This document shows positions 1 to 7,587 of a stretch of DNA of 64,000 bases, one piece after another; positions within the stretch are counted from its first letter, which is position 1, and each line of letters begins with the position of its first letter. Made by a program: the position numbers and the translations under genes. Source of the DNA: UBA1309 sp047605645 (GTDB taxonomy: Bacteria; Bacteroidota; Bacteroidia; Bacteroidales; Dysgonomonadaceae); the NCBI GenBank assembly GCA_047605645.1, contig JASGFJ010000004.1:106192-170191 (forward strand), written 5' to 3'. The notes under the pieces were generated by a model. It was not told the DNA's origin and made no database searches. It was given only the letters and a program-made list of their open reading frames with translations.

Positions 1-1052
1 GCCTGGTAAATGGCCGGATAAGGTTTCAATCTAAAACAACCCGAGATGAAAACAATAGCAAGAATCAATGGTACATGCGAAATAATAAGCATTTATATTT
101 TACGGCAAGGCATTTTGGGTATTTCTTTCTATCGTTGGAATCTAAATCAATCTCTTCTCCGGTCGTTTTCTGTATTTCTTTATATTGTCCTGAAGTAATT
201 GTCTTGGATATTGTTTCAAATAATCTATTTTATTCAAGGCGTCTTCTTCCCCTTTTTCTTAGCAAAAGAATTAAAGCCTGAAACGTCAGTTCCTCTAGTG
301 AGAAACGATGGTTCCTCTAGTGAGAAACGACAGTTCCTCTAGGGAGAAACGATAGTTCCTCTAGGGAGAAACGACAGTTCCATTAGGGAGGAAGAAAAAC
401 CGTTATTAAAGGTGGTATTCCTGCTTTTTTCCAAATTCAATTCGCAAAGCACTATCTGGTTATGTGTTATAGCCTCGATATCCCGAGTCTAGCAAGGTGT
501 ATTTCTTGCGTAAGCCATTCATCGTATACACTTTGCTTTCACAAATCGGATGGTTTATCTGGTTGATTGTCCTGCTTTTTTGCCGGAGAATTTTGGAAAG
601 GAACCAGGACAGACTTATTTTAATGTGAAAGTGTTGACTGCTTTTGAACCGGAGCCTTTTTCTGCGATAATAAATACGCGCTAAATAATGGGCGACAGCT
701 AAGGAGTTATCATCCGGTAATTTTGTATCTCAATCCAACGAATGTGCTTCCAGAAGGTAAATTCCGAATATAACGGGCAAGCTTGTCGGATAGCAGTGTA
801 CCTCATATCCCGGAATACTTCCCGCAAAGCAGGACGCGAAATATTCACTTCAGTCCCGACAGGGGGTATTTCAGAGGATACCGGCACGAAGCTACTTTAA
901 AACATGAAGGGCGTATTCTTATTGCAACAAAAACAGAGAGATTGCAGTGCTTCTATGGCTCTTTTCGGTTATGAAAAGTGCTTGTCGACGGAAAAATAAG
1001 GGGGAAAGGTAATTTTTTTATTCAATATGCTTGCCAAATAAAAATAAACGTC
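1..1052. other. Gene-poor stretch, probably decayed sequence
   Basis: I see no intact gene in this stretch. Short open frames occur on both strands, for example a 44-codon plus-strand frame at 550-684, but none has a recognisable family signature, signal peptide or neighbouring partner. The stretch holds a 22-bp tandem repeat (listed separately). It may be the degraded end of genes lying left of the window. Confidence 0.5.
287..396 (+). repeat. 22-bp tandem repeat, five units
   Basis: Five head-to-tail units of 22 bp start at 287, 309, 331, 353 and 375. The core is GTTCCTCTAG(T/G)GAGAAACGA. Units 1 and 2 have TGAG, units 3 and 4 have GGAG, and the fifth is degenerate. There are no spacers between units, so this is not a CRISPR array. 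It lies in non-coding sequence and its role is unknown. Confidence 0.9.
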
Positions 1053-1060
1053 TATCTTTG
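1031..1060 (+). promoter_or_regulatory. Putative Bacteroidetes-type promoter of tRNA-Lys
   Basis: TATCTTTG at 1053-1060 fits the Bacteroidetes -7 consensus TAnnTTTG, and a TTG at 1031-1033 lies about 19 bp upstream as the -33 element. Transcription would begin some 40 bases before the mature tRNA. This is a match to a known consensus, not a mapped start. Confidence 0.6.
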
Positions 1061-1104
1061 CACTCGCAATTAAGAAATCCCAATTATTAGTTGCAATAAA
1101 GGGA

Positions 1105-1177
1105 GATTCCGTAGCTCAGCTGGTAGAGCACAACACTTTTAATGTTGGGGTCCTGGGTTCGAGCCCCAGCGGGATCA
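1105..1177 (+). tRNA. tRNA-Lys (anticodon UUU)
   Basis: A full cloverleaf can be drawn. The acceptor stem GATTCCG (1105-1111) pairs with CGGGATC (1170-1176), with A1177 as discriminator base. The D-arm contains AGCTCAGCTGGTAGAG. The anticodon stem CAACA/TGTTG encloses the loop CTTTTAA, with anticodon TTT at 1138-1140. The T-arm is CTGGG TTCGAGC CCCAG. CCA is not encoded. A strong terminator follows directly. The tRNA 3' end appears to be the insertion point for the accessory elements downstream. Confidence 0.97.
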
Positions 1178-1284
1178 CAAGCAGATAATGCAAGAAAAAG
1201 TAAACCTTGATTTTCAGTAGAAAGTCAAGGTTTTTTCTTTTGTTTGAATCGGTGAAAGAGGAGGAGGGAGTATGACTGTATATA
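1172..1284 (+). repeat. Direct repeat copy A: tRNA-Lys 3' end plus terminator (putative attL)
   Basis: Positions 1172-1284 match 18280-18392 with two mismatches over 113 bp. The repeat begins in the last six bases of the tRNA, includes the terminator hairpin and ends at GTATATA. Related but diverged copies lie at about 20788 and 24511. A repeated tRNA 3' end is the usual footprint of integrase-mediated insertion. The 113-bp length is long for an integrase core site and implies that the element carried its own tRNA end and terminator. Confidence 0.85.
1202..1238 (+). terminator. Intrinsic terminator of tRNA-Lys
   Basis: A 14-bp stem (1202-1215 with 1220-1233, one G-T pair) closes the four-base loop AGTA and is followed by a T-rich run. 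It lies inside the 113-bp repeat, so an identical hairpin sits at 18310-18341. Confidence 0.9.
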
Positions 1285-1416
1285 CATGCCTGAATCGTGG
1301 TCAAAGATGATAGACAGAAATTGTCTACGATTATGTGAATTAGTTATTGTTTATCAGTAATTTACTTCGTAACTGCTTGATGGTTTAAAGGTAATTTTAA
1401 CCACAAAAAAAGTAAA

Positions 1417-1745
1417 ATGAAACAAAAATCCTTCCATGTTTTATTCTTTCTCAAAAAGGATAAAATCAAAGCAAACGGGGAAATTGATATCGCGTGGATA
1501 AACGATTCTGTGAAATGTTTGTCCGAAGAAGTGCCCCCGTTGAGAATTGGGAGTAGCCTAAAGGAAAGCTTAAGCCCAAAGACAAAGTTTCGATAGAAAT
1601 AAATCTTTATCTTGACACCGTTTCAACAAACTGCAAAAGATGCACAGACAATTAGAAGCCGATAATCTTGAAATATTCGCAGAAGCTATCCGCAATCGTT
1701 TCTACGGAGTAGATGAAAAACTTTTTCAGATATATCGGCACTCGG
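1417..1745 (+). pseudogene. Decayed N-terminal part of a Bacteroidetes-type tyrosine integrase
   Basis: The ATG at 1417 opens MKQKSFHVLFFLKKDKIKAN, like the arm-binding domain that starts many Bacteroidetes site-specific integrases. After a frame change near 1540 the sequence reads ENWE, a stop codon, then PKGKLKPKDKVSIEINLYLD. After another frame change near 1625 it reads KMHRQLEADNLEIFAEAIRN. These match, in order, the family's usual pattern of ENWD, K-G, a LDT helix and a TAEAI-type SAM-like segment. The catalytic domain with its R, H-x-x-R and Y residues is absent. The gene therefore carries at least two frameshifts, one nonsense codon and a C-terminal truncation. Its position 240 bases behind tRNA-Lys is where an island integrase is usually found. 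Confidence 0.75.
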
Positions 1746-2139
1746 CACCTCGTTGAGTAATGGCCACAGTTCTTCTAATTTTTCCTACGTTCACGGGCAA
1801 ACGTATGCATTTCCTGATAGTCGCCTCCTGTCAAATAAGTACCAAAAGCAATGATTAAGATATCTCAAAGAAGGTGCAAGCAACTGCCTTTAGCGCGAGG
1901 AGCTGCTACTTGGCTAAAATAATGTGTCATTGTTTCTTTTTTTGACACAGAGATAGGTAGATTATACCTCCATCGAATTTTGATGCGGTTGCCTTAATGA
2001 AATAAGGACAGAAGAGTTGCCGTCTAAAGATTTTTCATATCTTGGCAATGGTGCAATTTGCACACAGAAATGCTATCTACACCGCATTCTCTTTATCACT
2101 TGCACTACTTATTTGAGCATTTTCTATACATTAGATTCT
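1746..2139. other. Non-coding stretch between integrase remnant and GH92 gene
   Basis: No open frame with a recognisable product. A small dyad, TGTGTCA near 1924 with TGACACA near 1945, encloses a T-rich loop. The rest looks like decayed coding sequence that I cannot identify. Confidence 0.4.
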
Positions 2140-4434
2140 TCACCATCCCTTTGATAATGAGAATGGATACGATTCGCTTTGCGTTCCTCGGTTTTTGTTT
2201 GGGGTTGAGGACATTTCGAAGCTGATTTTACCGCCTTTGAGAAGGTCATTGTGGGCAAACCAATTTTTTTTATATAGTTTTCCATCTATTTTAACTGATT
2301 GAACATAAATGTTTTCCTTCGTATTTTCGGAAGCATCTATGATTAATTTCTTACCATTGGGAAGGGTTATGTCGACCTTCTTGAATAGTGGGCTGCCGAT
2401 AACATACTGATCTGTACCTGGGCAGACTGGATAAAAACCCAACGCACTGAAAACATACCATGCGGAAGTTTGACCGTTGTCTTCGTCACCACAATATCCG
2501 TCAGGCTCCGGAGTGTATAGTTTTTCCATCACTTCTCTCAGATGTTGTTGTCCTTTCCATGGTTGCCCTGCATAATTGTACAGATAGAGCATGTGTTGTA
2601 TGGGTTGATTTCCATGAGCATAGTTGCCCATTCCCATGATTTGCATTTCCCTGATTTCATGAATCACAAAGCCATAGTAGGAGCAGTCGAAAGCTGGTTC
2701 CATATTGAAAATCGTATCCAATGCTGCCACAAATTTTTCTTGTCCCCCCATCAAATTTTCAAGACCTTGGATGTCTTGAAAAACCGACCAGGTATAATGC
2801 AGGCTGTTTCCTTCTGTAAAAGCATCGCCCCATTTCAAGGGGTTGAAGGGGGATTGAAATGAGCCATCCAAGTTGCGTCCACGCATCCAGCCTGTTTGCT
2901 TGTCGAATACGTTGGTATAATTCTTCATCCTTTTAGCAAACAAATCTATTTCGGCCTGCGGTCGTTTCAGCTCTTTTGCCAGACGCCATATACAGAAATC
3001 TGCATAGGCATATTCGAGCGTCCGAGCCACATTCTCTTTTATTCCTACGTCGTAGGGAATATAACCCAGTTGATTGTAATAGCCAGCTCCATATCTTCCG
3101 GTGGATTTAACTGCCGGGTGGTTTGCTGTGGTGTTTTTCAGAATGGCTTGGTAGAGCGTATTGATGTCATACCCGCGAATCCCTTTGAGATAAGAATCGG
3201 CAATGATCGATGTGGAGTTAGATCCTATCATGCAGTCCCGGTGACCCGGACTTGCCCATTCCGGGAGCCATCCACTTTCTTTGTAGGTATTTTCGAGTCC
3301 TTGCATGATTTTGCTGTTCTGGTCGGGATAGAAAAGAGTAAAAAATGGAAATACGGCACGGAACGTGTCCCAGAATCCATTGTCGGTGAACATATATCCG
3401 GCACATATTTTCCCATTGTAGGGACTGTAATGTATTATCTTTTCATTGGTATCTAATTCATAAAATGACCTGGGGAAGAGCAACATCCGGTATAGGCAGG
3501 AATAGAATGTACGGGGTTGCCGGGAGTCATCACCTGTTATTTTTATTTTACTAAGTTCTTTTTCCCAGATAGAAGATGCTAACGACCTGATTTGTTGAAA
3601 GGTTTTGCTTCCTATCTCCCGTGCAAGATTAATTTCCGCTTGTTCGGGGCTGATAAATGAGGAAGCCACCCTCACGTGCACTTGCTCCCCTTTCCGGGTT
3701 TTAAAACCTACCACGGCAATAGCATGTTCACCTTCTGCAAACAGCGATTTGTAATCTGTTTTACCAGACAAGGAGGTGGCTGTTGTTTCAAAATCTTTAT
3801 CAAACACCGCCACGAAATAGTTTTTGAAATTGTCCGGAACACCGCCACTGTTGTTTCGGCAATAGCCGATGATTTTTCTCTCCGAGGGGATAATCTTTAC
3901 CATTGAACCCTTGAAAAAGCCATCTAGCAGAATATAGGAGTGTTCCCGTTCGGGAAATGTGAACCTGAAGCAAGCGGCTCGTTCAGTTGGAGTGACCTCG
4001 GCTGTTACATCATAATCGGCCAGATATGCTTTGTAGTAGTCGGGACGAGATATTTCCGCTTTGTGCGAAAACCAAGATGCCCGTTCTTCTTCATCTACTT
4101 TCAAGTCTCCGGTAACCGCCATCAGAGAAAAAGCTCCATAATCGTTGATCCAAGGACTTGGCTGATGGGTTTGTTTGATGCCCCTTATTTTGGTGGCATC
4201 GTAGCTATAACACCATCCGTCACCCATTTTTCCCGTTTGTGGTGTCCAAAAATTCATGCCCCAAGGCAAGGCTATTGCAGGATAAGTGTTTCCGCTGGAC
4301 AAGGTGAAGTTGCTCTGCGTACCCATCAATGGATTCACTTGCGAGAGGTAGGGAAAGTTTTCCGCATTTACTTTTGAGACAATGCCCAATGCCCCGAAAA
4401 GGAATAAATTAGCTAATACTCTTGAAAATATCAT
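2140..4434 (-). CDS. GH92 family alpha-mannosidase, secreted
   Basis: Exo-acting glycoside hydrolase of family 92, a calcium-dependent inverting family that removes alpha-mannose residues from yeast mannan or N-glycans. The roughly 764-residue protein starts at the ATG with the signal peptide MIFSRVLANLFLFGALGIVS; a TTG two codons earlier is less likely. Family features are YPAIALPWGMNFWTPQ near the N-terminus, GIKQTHQPSPWINDYGAFSL, DNGFWDTFRAVFP, GMGNYAHGNQPIQHMLYLY, and GDEDNGQTSAW near residue 650, which holds the aspartate region of the catalytic base. Length is normal for the family. It is the last gene of the minus-strand PUL, 29 bp after its upstream neighbour. There is no lipobox cysteine, so it is probably periplasmic. 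The exact linkage cut cannot be read from sequence. Confidence 0.93.
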   Translation of the reverse strand: MIFSRVLANLFLFGALGIVSKVNAENFPYLSQVNPLMGTQSNFTLSSGNTYPAIALPWGMNFWTPQTGKMGDGWCYSYDATKIRGIKQTHQPSPWINDYGAFSLMAVTGDLKVDEEERASWFSHKAEISRPDYYKAYLADYDVTAEVTPTERAACFRFTFPEREHSYILLDGFFKGSMVKIIPSERKIIGYCRNNSGGVPDNFKNYFVAVFDKDFETTATSLSGKTDYKSLFAEGEHAIAVVGFKTRKGEQVHVRVASSFISPEQAEINLAREIGSKTFQQIRSLASSIWEKELSKIKITGDDSRQPRTFYSCLYRMLLFPRSFYELDTNEKIIHYSPYNGKICAGYMFTDNGFWDTFRAVFPFFTLFYPDQNSKIMQGLENTYKESGWLPEWASPGHRDCMIGSNSTSIIADSYLKGIRGYDINTLYQAILKNTTANHPAVKSTGRYGAGYYNQLGYIPYDVGIKENVARTLEYAYADFCIWRLAKELKRPQAEIDLFAKRMKNYTNVFDKQTGWMRGRNLDGSFQSPFNPLKWGDAFTEGNSLHYTWSVFQDIQGLENLMGGQEKFVAALDTIFNMEPAFDCSYYGFVIHEIREMQIMGMGNYAHGNQPIQHMLYLYNYAGQPWKGQQHLREVMEKLYTPEPDGYCGDEDNGQTSAWYVFSALGFYPVCPGTDQYVIGSPLFKKVDITLPNGKKLIIDASENTKENIYVQSVKIDGKLYKKNWFAHNDLLKGGKISFEMSSTPNKNRGTQSESYPFSLSKGW

Positions 4435-4463
4435 AATCAATGCTTTATTTTAGACACTTCTGT

Positions 4464-6071
4464 TTATTCTTTTACAAATTGTTTTGAAACGAGATTGTGA
4501 TTTCTTGTTTCAACTGATACTATCACCATCCCTTTTACATTTATTCTTTCCTGGGAGGCAACCACAAGCCCATTGTGGATAATTCTACCAGTCAAATCAT
4601 ACACTTTGACTCTTCCATTTTGAGCATTAAGAATACATATATGGCTTTTTCCTGCGATAATCTTTACTATGCTTCCTTCTTCCCCTGTTATTTCAGATTG
4701 TAGAGATGCTTTTACTTCATTAAAATTTATTTTATAAAGGAGTTCTCCTTTTTCTCCATCTTGATTTCCCTCAGTAGGAAGAAATGTGCTAACGGCAAAG
4801 TTTCCTCCCCCAATATCTGCTATCCCTGGATTGGCAAACGAAAGGGACCCTTTCGGAGTGGTGGGTGTTAAAGTGCTGTAGAATGCTCCGTCTCCGAGTA
4901 ATAAATGCCAACTACTCCAGTCGTTGGAGGCTTGTTGGGCTTCTTGGAGTACGAAATTCGAATTATGTGTAAATACCGATCGTCCCCCAATATTCCCTGC
5001 ATAGTTCATGGTCGAGATGTTGTAGTTGGAGATTTCATTTTTCCAAGCACGCCAATTCGAAAAATGATATAGTATACCGGTGGCTAACTGGTCTTTCACT
5101 CCATTGTTGTAGTAATGGAAACCGATAACTATCTGAGATGTGGGAGGCGTGTCGCCCTCAATAGCTTGAATATCAGGAGTGCCTTCCGCTAAGGTTGAAA
5201 AATTGCGCGTGATCGAATAATCATAAGAAGCGTTGTTAGCTGCTAATGATAGATAGTTGCTGTAGTAGCGAACACGGATATTGTTGGAGCCCTCCACAGG
5301 ATCCTGTTCATTGACTAACAAGTATCCATTGCCCCATTTTTTTATATCTCCTTGATGAGACCGATCACCCAGTGTGTTGATAAATGTCCAGTCAGTCAGA
5401 TTGTTGCTTCCGGAAAGAGCAAGTTCAAAATGGTTTGAGCTCACTTGGTAATGATATACCGACAGGTATTTGTATGTCGTCTCATCGGCCAACGCAATCC
5501 TCATCACATTCATGTTAGTTCCCCGATTATCTTTTTTGTCGAACTGAGGATTACTTCCGCTAATGTTGTTCAACGCATTAAATGTTTCTATAAAGTTAGA
5601 ATTTGATTTAAACCACCATTGGTAAGCAATATTCAGATTTTGTGCATTGGAATAAGATTGTAGTTGGGAGAGTGTGTTGGACGTATACTGGTTGTTCAAG
5701 GTAATAATTGTGTTTCTGTAATCCTCAATTGACATGTTGAGCAATTGAGTTGTGGAGTAGGCTTCTTTTTCTTTTAGAAAATAATACATCAAGGCAGCCC
5801 AGGATAGATCCTCATCCCCCAGTGCCTGAATAGATGCCAGGGAATTGTTGCACTTGCCGTCCATAGAGGCAATAAGTGTATTTCTGAGATCGGAATAGGG
5901 TCGAGACATGATATCTGAAATAGATAGCCATTTGGTATAGAGGAAAACGTGAGCCAAAATATCTTCGTCCTGACTCTCCGTCGCTTTTAAATTGGGTGAC
6001 AACGCAGAGCCTTTTACCTGGGAAATAAAAAGGATACACAAAAGCAACAAAAAAAAATGTTTCTGCTTCAT
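4464..6071 (-). CDS. Secreted propeller-like protein with T9SS sorting domain
   Basis: A protein of about 535 residues that I cannot assign to a named family with certainty. The start at 6071 gives the signal peptide MKQKHFFLLLLCILFISQVKG; an in-frame ATG lies eight codons upstream. The N-terminal part (about 30-150) is helical. The middle (about 180-430) has repeated aromatic and Asp/Gly-rich strands such as NLTDWTF, KKWGNGYLLVNEQDP and GIADIGGGNFAVSTF, the look of a five-bladed beta-propeller as in GH43 or sialidase-like enzymes. The last 75 residues resemble a type A T9SS sorting domain (VKVYDLTGRII, a turn, KGMVIVSVET, KQFVKE). It would be exported through T9SS to the surface or medium. 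It sits inside the GH92 PUL, so a role in glycan binding or cleavage is inferred. Confidence 0.6.
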   Translation of the reverse strand: MKQKHFFLLLLCILFISQVKGSALSPNLKATESQDEDILAHVFLYTKWLSISDIMSRPYSDLRNTLIASMDGKCNNSLASIQALGDEDLSWAALMYYFLKEKEAYSTTQLLNMSIEDYRNTIITLNNQYTSNTLSQLQSYSNAQNLNIAYQWWFKSNSNFIETFNALNNISGSNPQFDKKDNRGTNMNVMRIALADETTYKYLSVYHYQVSSNHFELALSGSNNLTDWTFINTLGDRSHQGDIKKWGNGYLLVNEQDPVEGSNNIRVRYYSNYLSLAANNASYDYSITRNFSTLAEGTPDIQAIEGDTPPTSQIVIGFHYYNNGVKDQLATGILYHFSNWRAWKNEISNYNISTMNYAGNIGGRSVFTHNSNFVLQEAQQASNDWSSWHLLLGDGAFYSTLTPTTPKGSLSFANPGIADIGGGNFAVSTFLPTEGNQDGEKGELLYKINFNEVKASLQSEITGEEGSIVKIIAGKSHICILNAQNGRVKVYDLTGRIIHNGLVVASQERINVKGMVIVSVETRNHNLVSKQFVKE

Positions 6072-6201
6072 GATAGTTGGATTTATATGAACCATAAAGT
6101 ATCCATGTTGTTTGGTTAGTAATTAGCGAAAGACATAATGTCGCTTTCGAAGAAGGAAAAGGATGTTGAAGCCTTTCGCTAAAATCAAGAATATTCTTTT
6201 G

Positions 6202-7464
6202 TTAATTTACTACTTTATAAACTCCCTTATCTTTTTCGGTATTTACTGTAATAACAAAAGCGCCTTTTATCGGAAATGTTTCAGTTGTTGAACTTGCAAC
6301 CTTCTTGATAATTGGTTTTCCTGCCATGTCGTAGATCACAATGACTGAATTTTCTGGACTCGTAACTGTGATTGCTCCATTGGAGGTCCCTACTTTCACG
6401 TTGTCAGGCTGTACGCTCTGTATTCCAGATAAGCCGGGAGTCAAGGTTTCCATCTGTAGGGTCGGGTGTGAACCACTTAAAGTCCACACATTTGTGAAAT
6501 TCCAACTGGGGAGACTATCTGTATAGAAAACGGAGCTTGCCACCATCGTTTCTGTAATGTCTTGTCCGTCTTTTCCATCCGCATCGCTGGTCCATGAATC
6601 GGTTCGTTTGGGATCTGACCATGTCATATTTGCCAATCCGTAATTGTTTGAAAAAGTCGCAGAACCATCATCTCCCACGATTCGATTGGTCTTCACTATA
6701 TCTGAATTAGCTGTCAGTTTGGTTTGGATGGACATGCAGTTGGTGATGGTAACGTAGGCCTTGTTTCCTCCTGAAGTTGCGCCCACGATGCCTCCGGTAA
6801 ATCCTTGACCGGCAGATACAGTTCCTCCGGCAAAGCAGTTGTTGATAATATTGCCTGTGTTTTCTCCCCAACCAGCTATGCCGCCTACTTGCCATGAATC
6901 TGTGGTGACATCGGCAATGGCATAAGAGTTAACTACGGAACTCCCACTCTCCATGTGTCCGATGATGCCCCCCACGTGATCGTGTCCGTTCACAATTCCT
7001 CCTGCAAAGCATTCAGAGATAGATGTTCCCGAGATGTGTCCGACAATTCCCCCTCCGATACCCGATGATTCAATGTCTCCGTTTTGTGAAGAACAACGGT
7101 AGAACGTGCTATTGTCGGCATGACCTGCTAAAGCACCTGCCCAACTTCCAGCAATAGTGAAATTGGATACTTTCAGGTTTTTGATGGTGCATCCCGATAG
7201 GTTCGCAAAGAGTCCGCCGCGGCTTTCCCCGTCATAAGTGAGGTTAGATAGAGTATGAAAATTTCCGTCAAAAACCACATTGGTCAAGTCACCCACACCC
7301 AATCCATTTGTGAGGGACGCAAGGTCAAGATCTGCATCCAGAATGTATGAATTGTTACTCTGGATAGCCTGCAGTCCGGAAATTGTCGTAATGTGAGTTT
7401 GGCAAAACCCGGAAATGCTTGTAAATAAAGCAATTGCTGCTGTGAGTAATAGTCTTTTTTTCAT
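6202..7464 (-). CDS. Secreted GLUG-repeat protein with T9SS sorting domain
   Basis: A 420-residue protein with signal peptide MKKRLLLTAAIALFTSISGF ending at CQT. Residues 80-260 contain at least five GLUG-type repeats, recognisable as GGIVGHISG, GGIIGHMESG, GGIAGWGEN and GGIVGATSGG alternating with ISECFAGG, VVNSYAIA, INNCFAGG and ITNCMS. Such repeats form a right-handed beta-helix and occur in bacterial surface adhesins and some IgA peptidases; no protease domain is present here. The C-terminus (VIVIYDMAGKPIIKKVAS to KGVYKVVN) is a T9SS sorting domain. It lies between the propeller-like protein and the GxGYxYP lipoprotein in the PUL, so it is probably a surface glycan-binding or adhesive accessory. 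The binding partner is unknown. Confidence 0.75.
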   Translation of the reverse strand: MKKRLLLTAAIALFTSISGFCQTHITTISGLQAIQSNNSYILDADLDLASLTNGLGVGDLTNVVFDGNFHTLSNLTYDGESRGGLFANLSGCTIKNLKVSNFTIAGSWAGALAGHADNSTFYRCSSQNGDIESSGIGGGIVGHISGTSISECFAGGIVNGHDHVGGIIGHMESGSSVVNSYAIADVTTDSWQVGGIAGWGENTGNIINNCFAGGTVSAGQGFTGGIVGATSGGNKAYVTITNCMSIQTKLTANSDIVKTNRIVGDDGSATFSNNYGLANMTWSDPKRTDSWTSDADGKDGQDITETMVASSVFYTDSLPSWNFTNVWTLSGSHPTLQMETLTPGLSGIQSVQPDNVKVGTSNGAITVTSPENSVIVIYDMAGKPIIKKVASSTTETFPIKGAFVITVNTEKDKGVYKVVN

Positions 7465-7587
7465 GACAATTAAATTAGAAATGAATATTAGTTTAAGAAT
7501 AGAAGGATATAGTTCTCTCTTGCACCGTATTTTAAATACTTAGAATACGGTGTAAGAAAGGGTCTTATTTCGTTTTATGTTTCTTTA

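Noticed and set aside
287..396. CRISPR array
   Set aside because: The 22-bp units are contiguous without spacers, and no cas genes are in the window.
699..974. Overlapping open frames on both strands
   Set aside because: Short, mutually overlapping, without start context, signal or family signature.
1116..1304. Minus-strand open frame across tRNA-Lys and the terminator
   Set aside because: It overlaps the tRNA body and the terminator stem in full and has no family match; the repeat at 18140-18403 gives a similar chance frame.
2542..4377. Plus-strand frames of up to 186 codons inside the GH92 gene
   Set aside because: Antisense shadows of a clear GH92 coding sequence.
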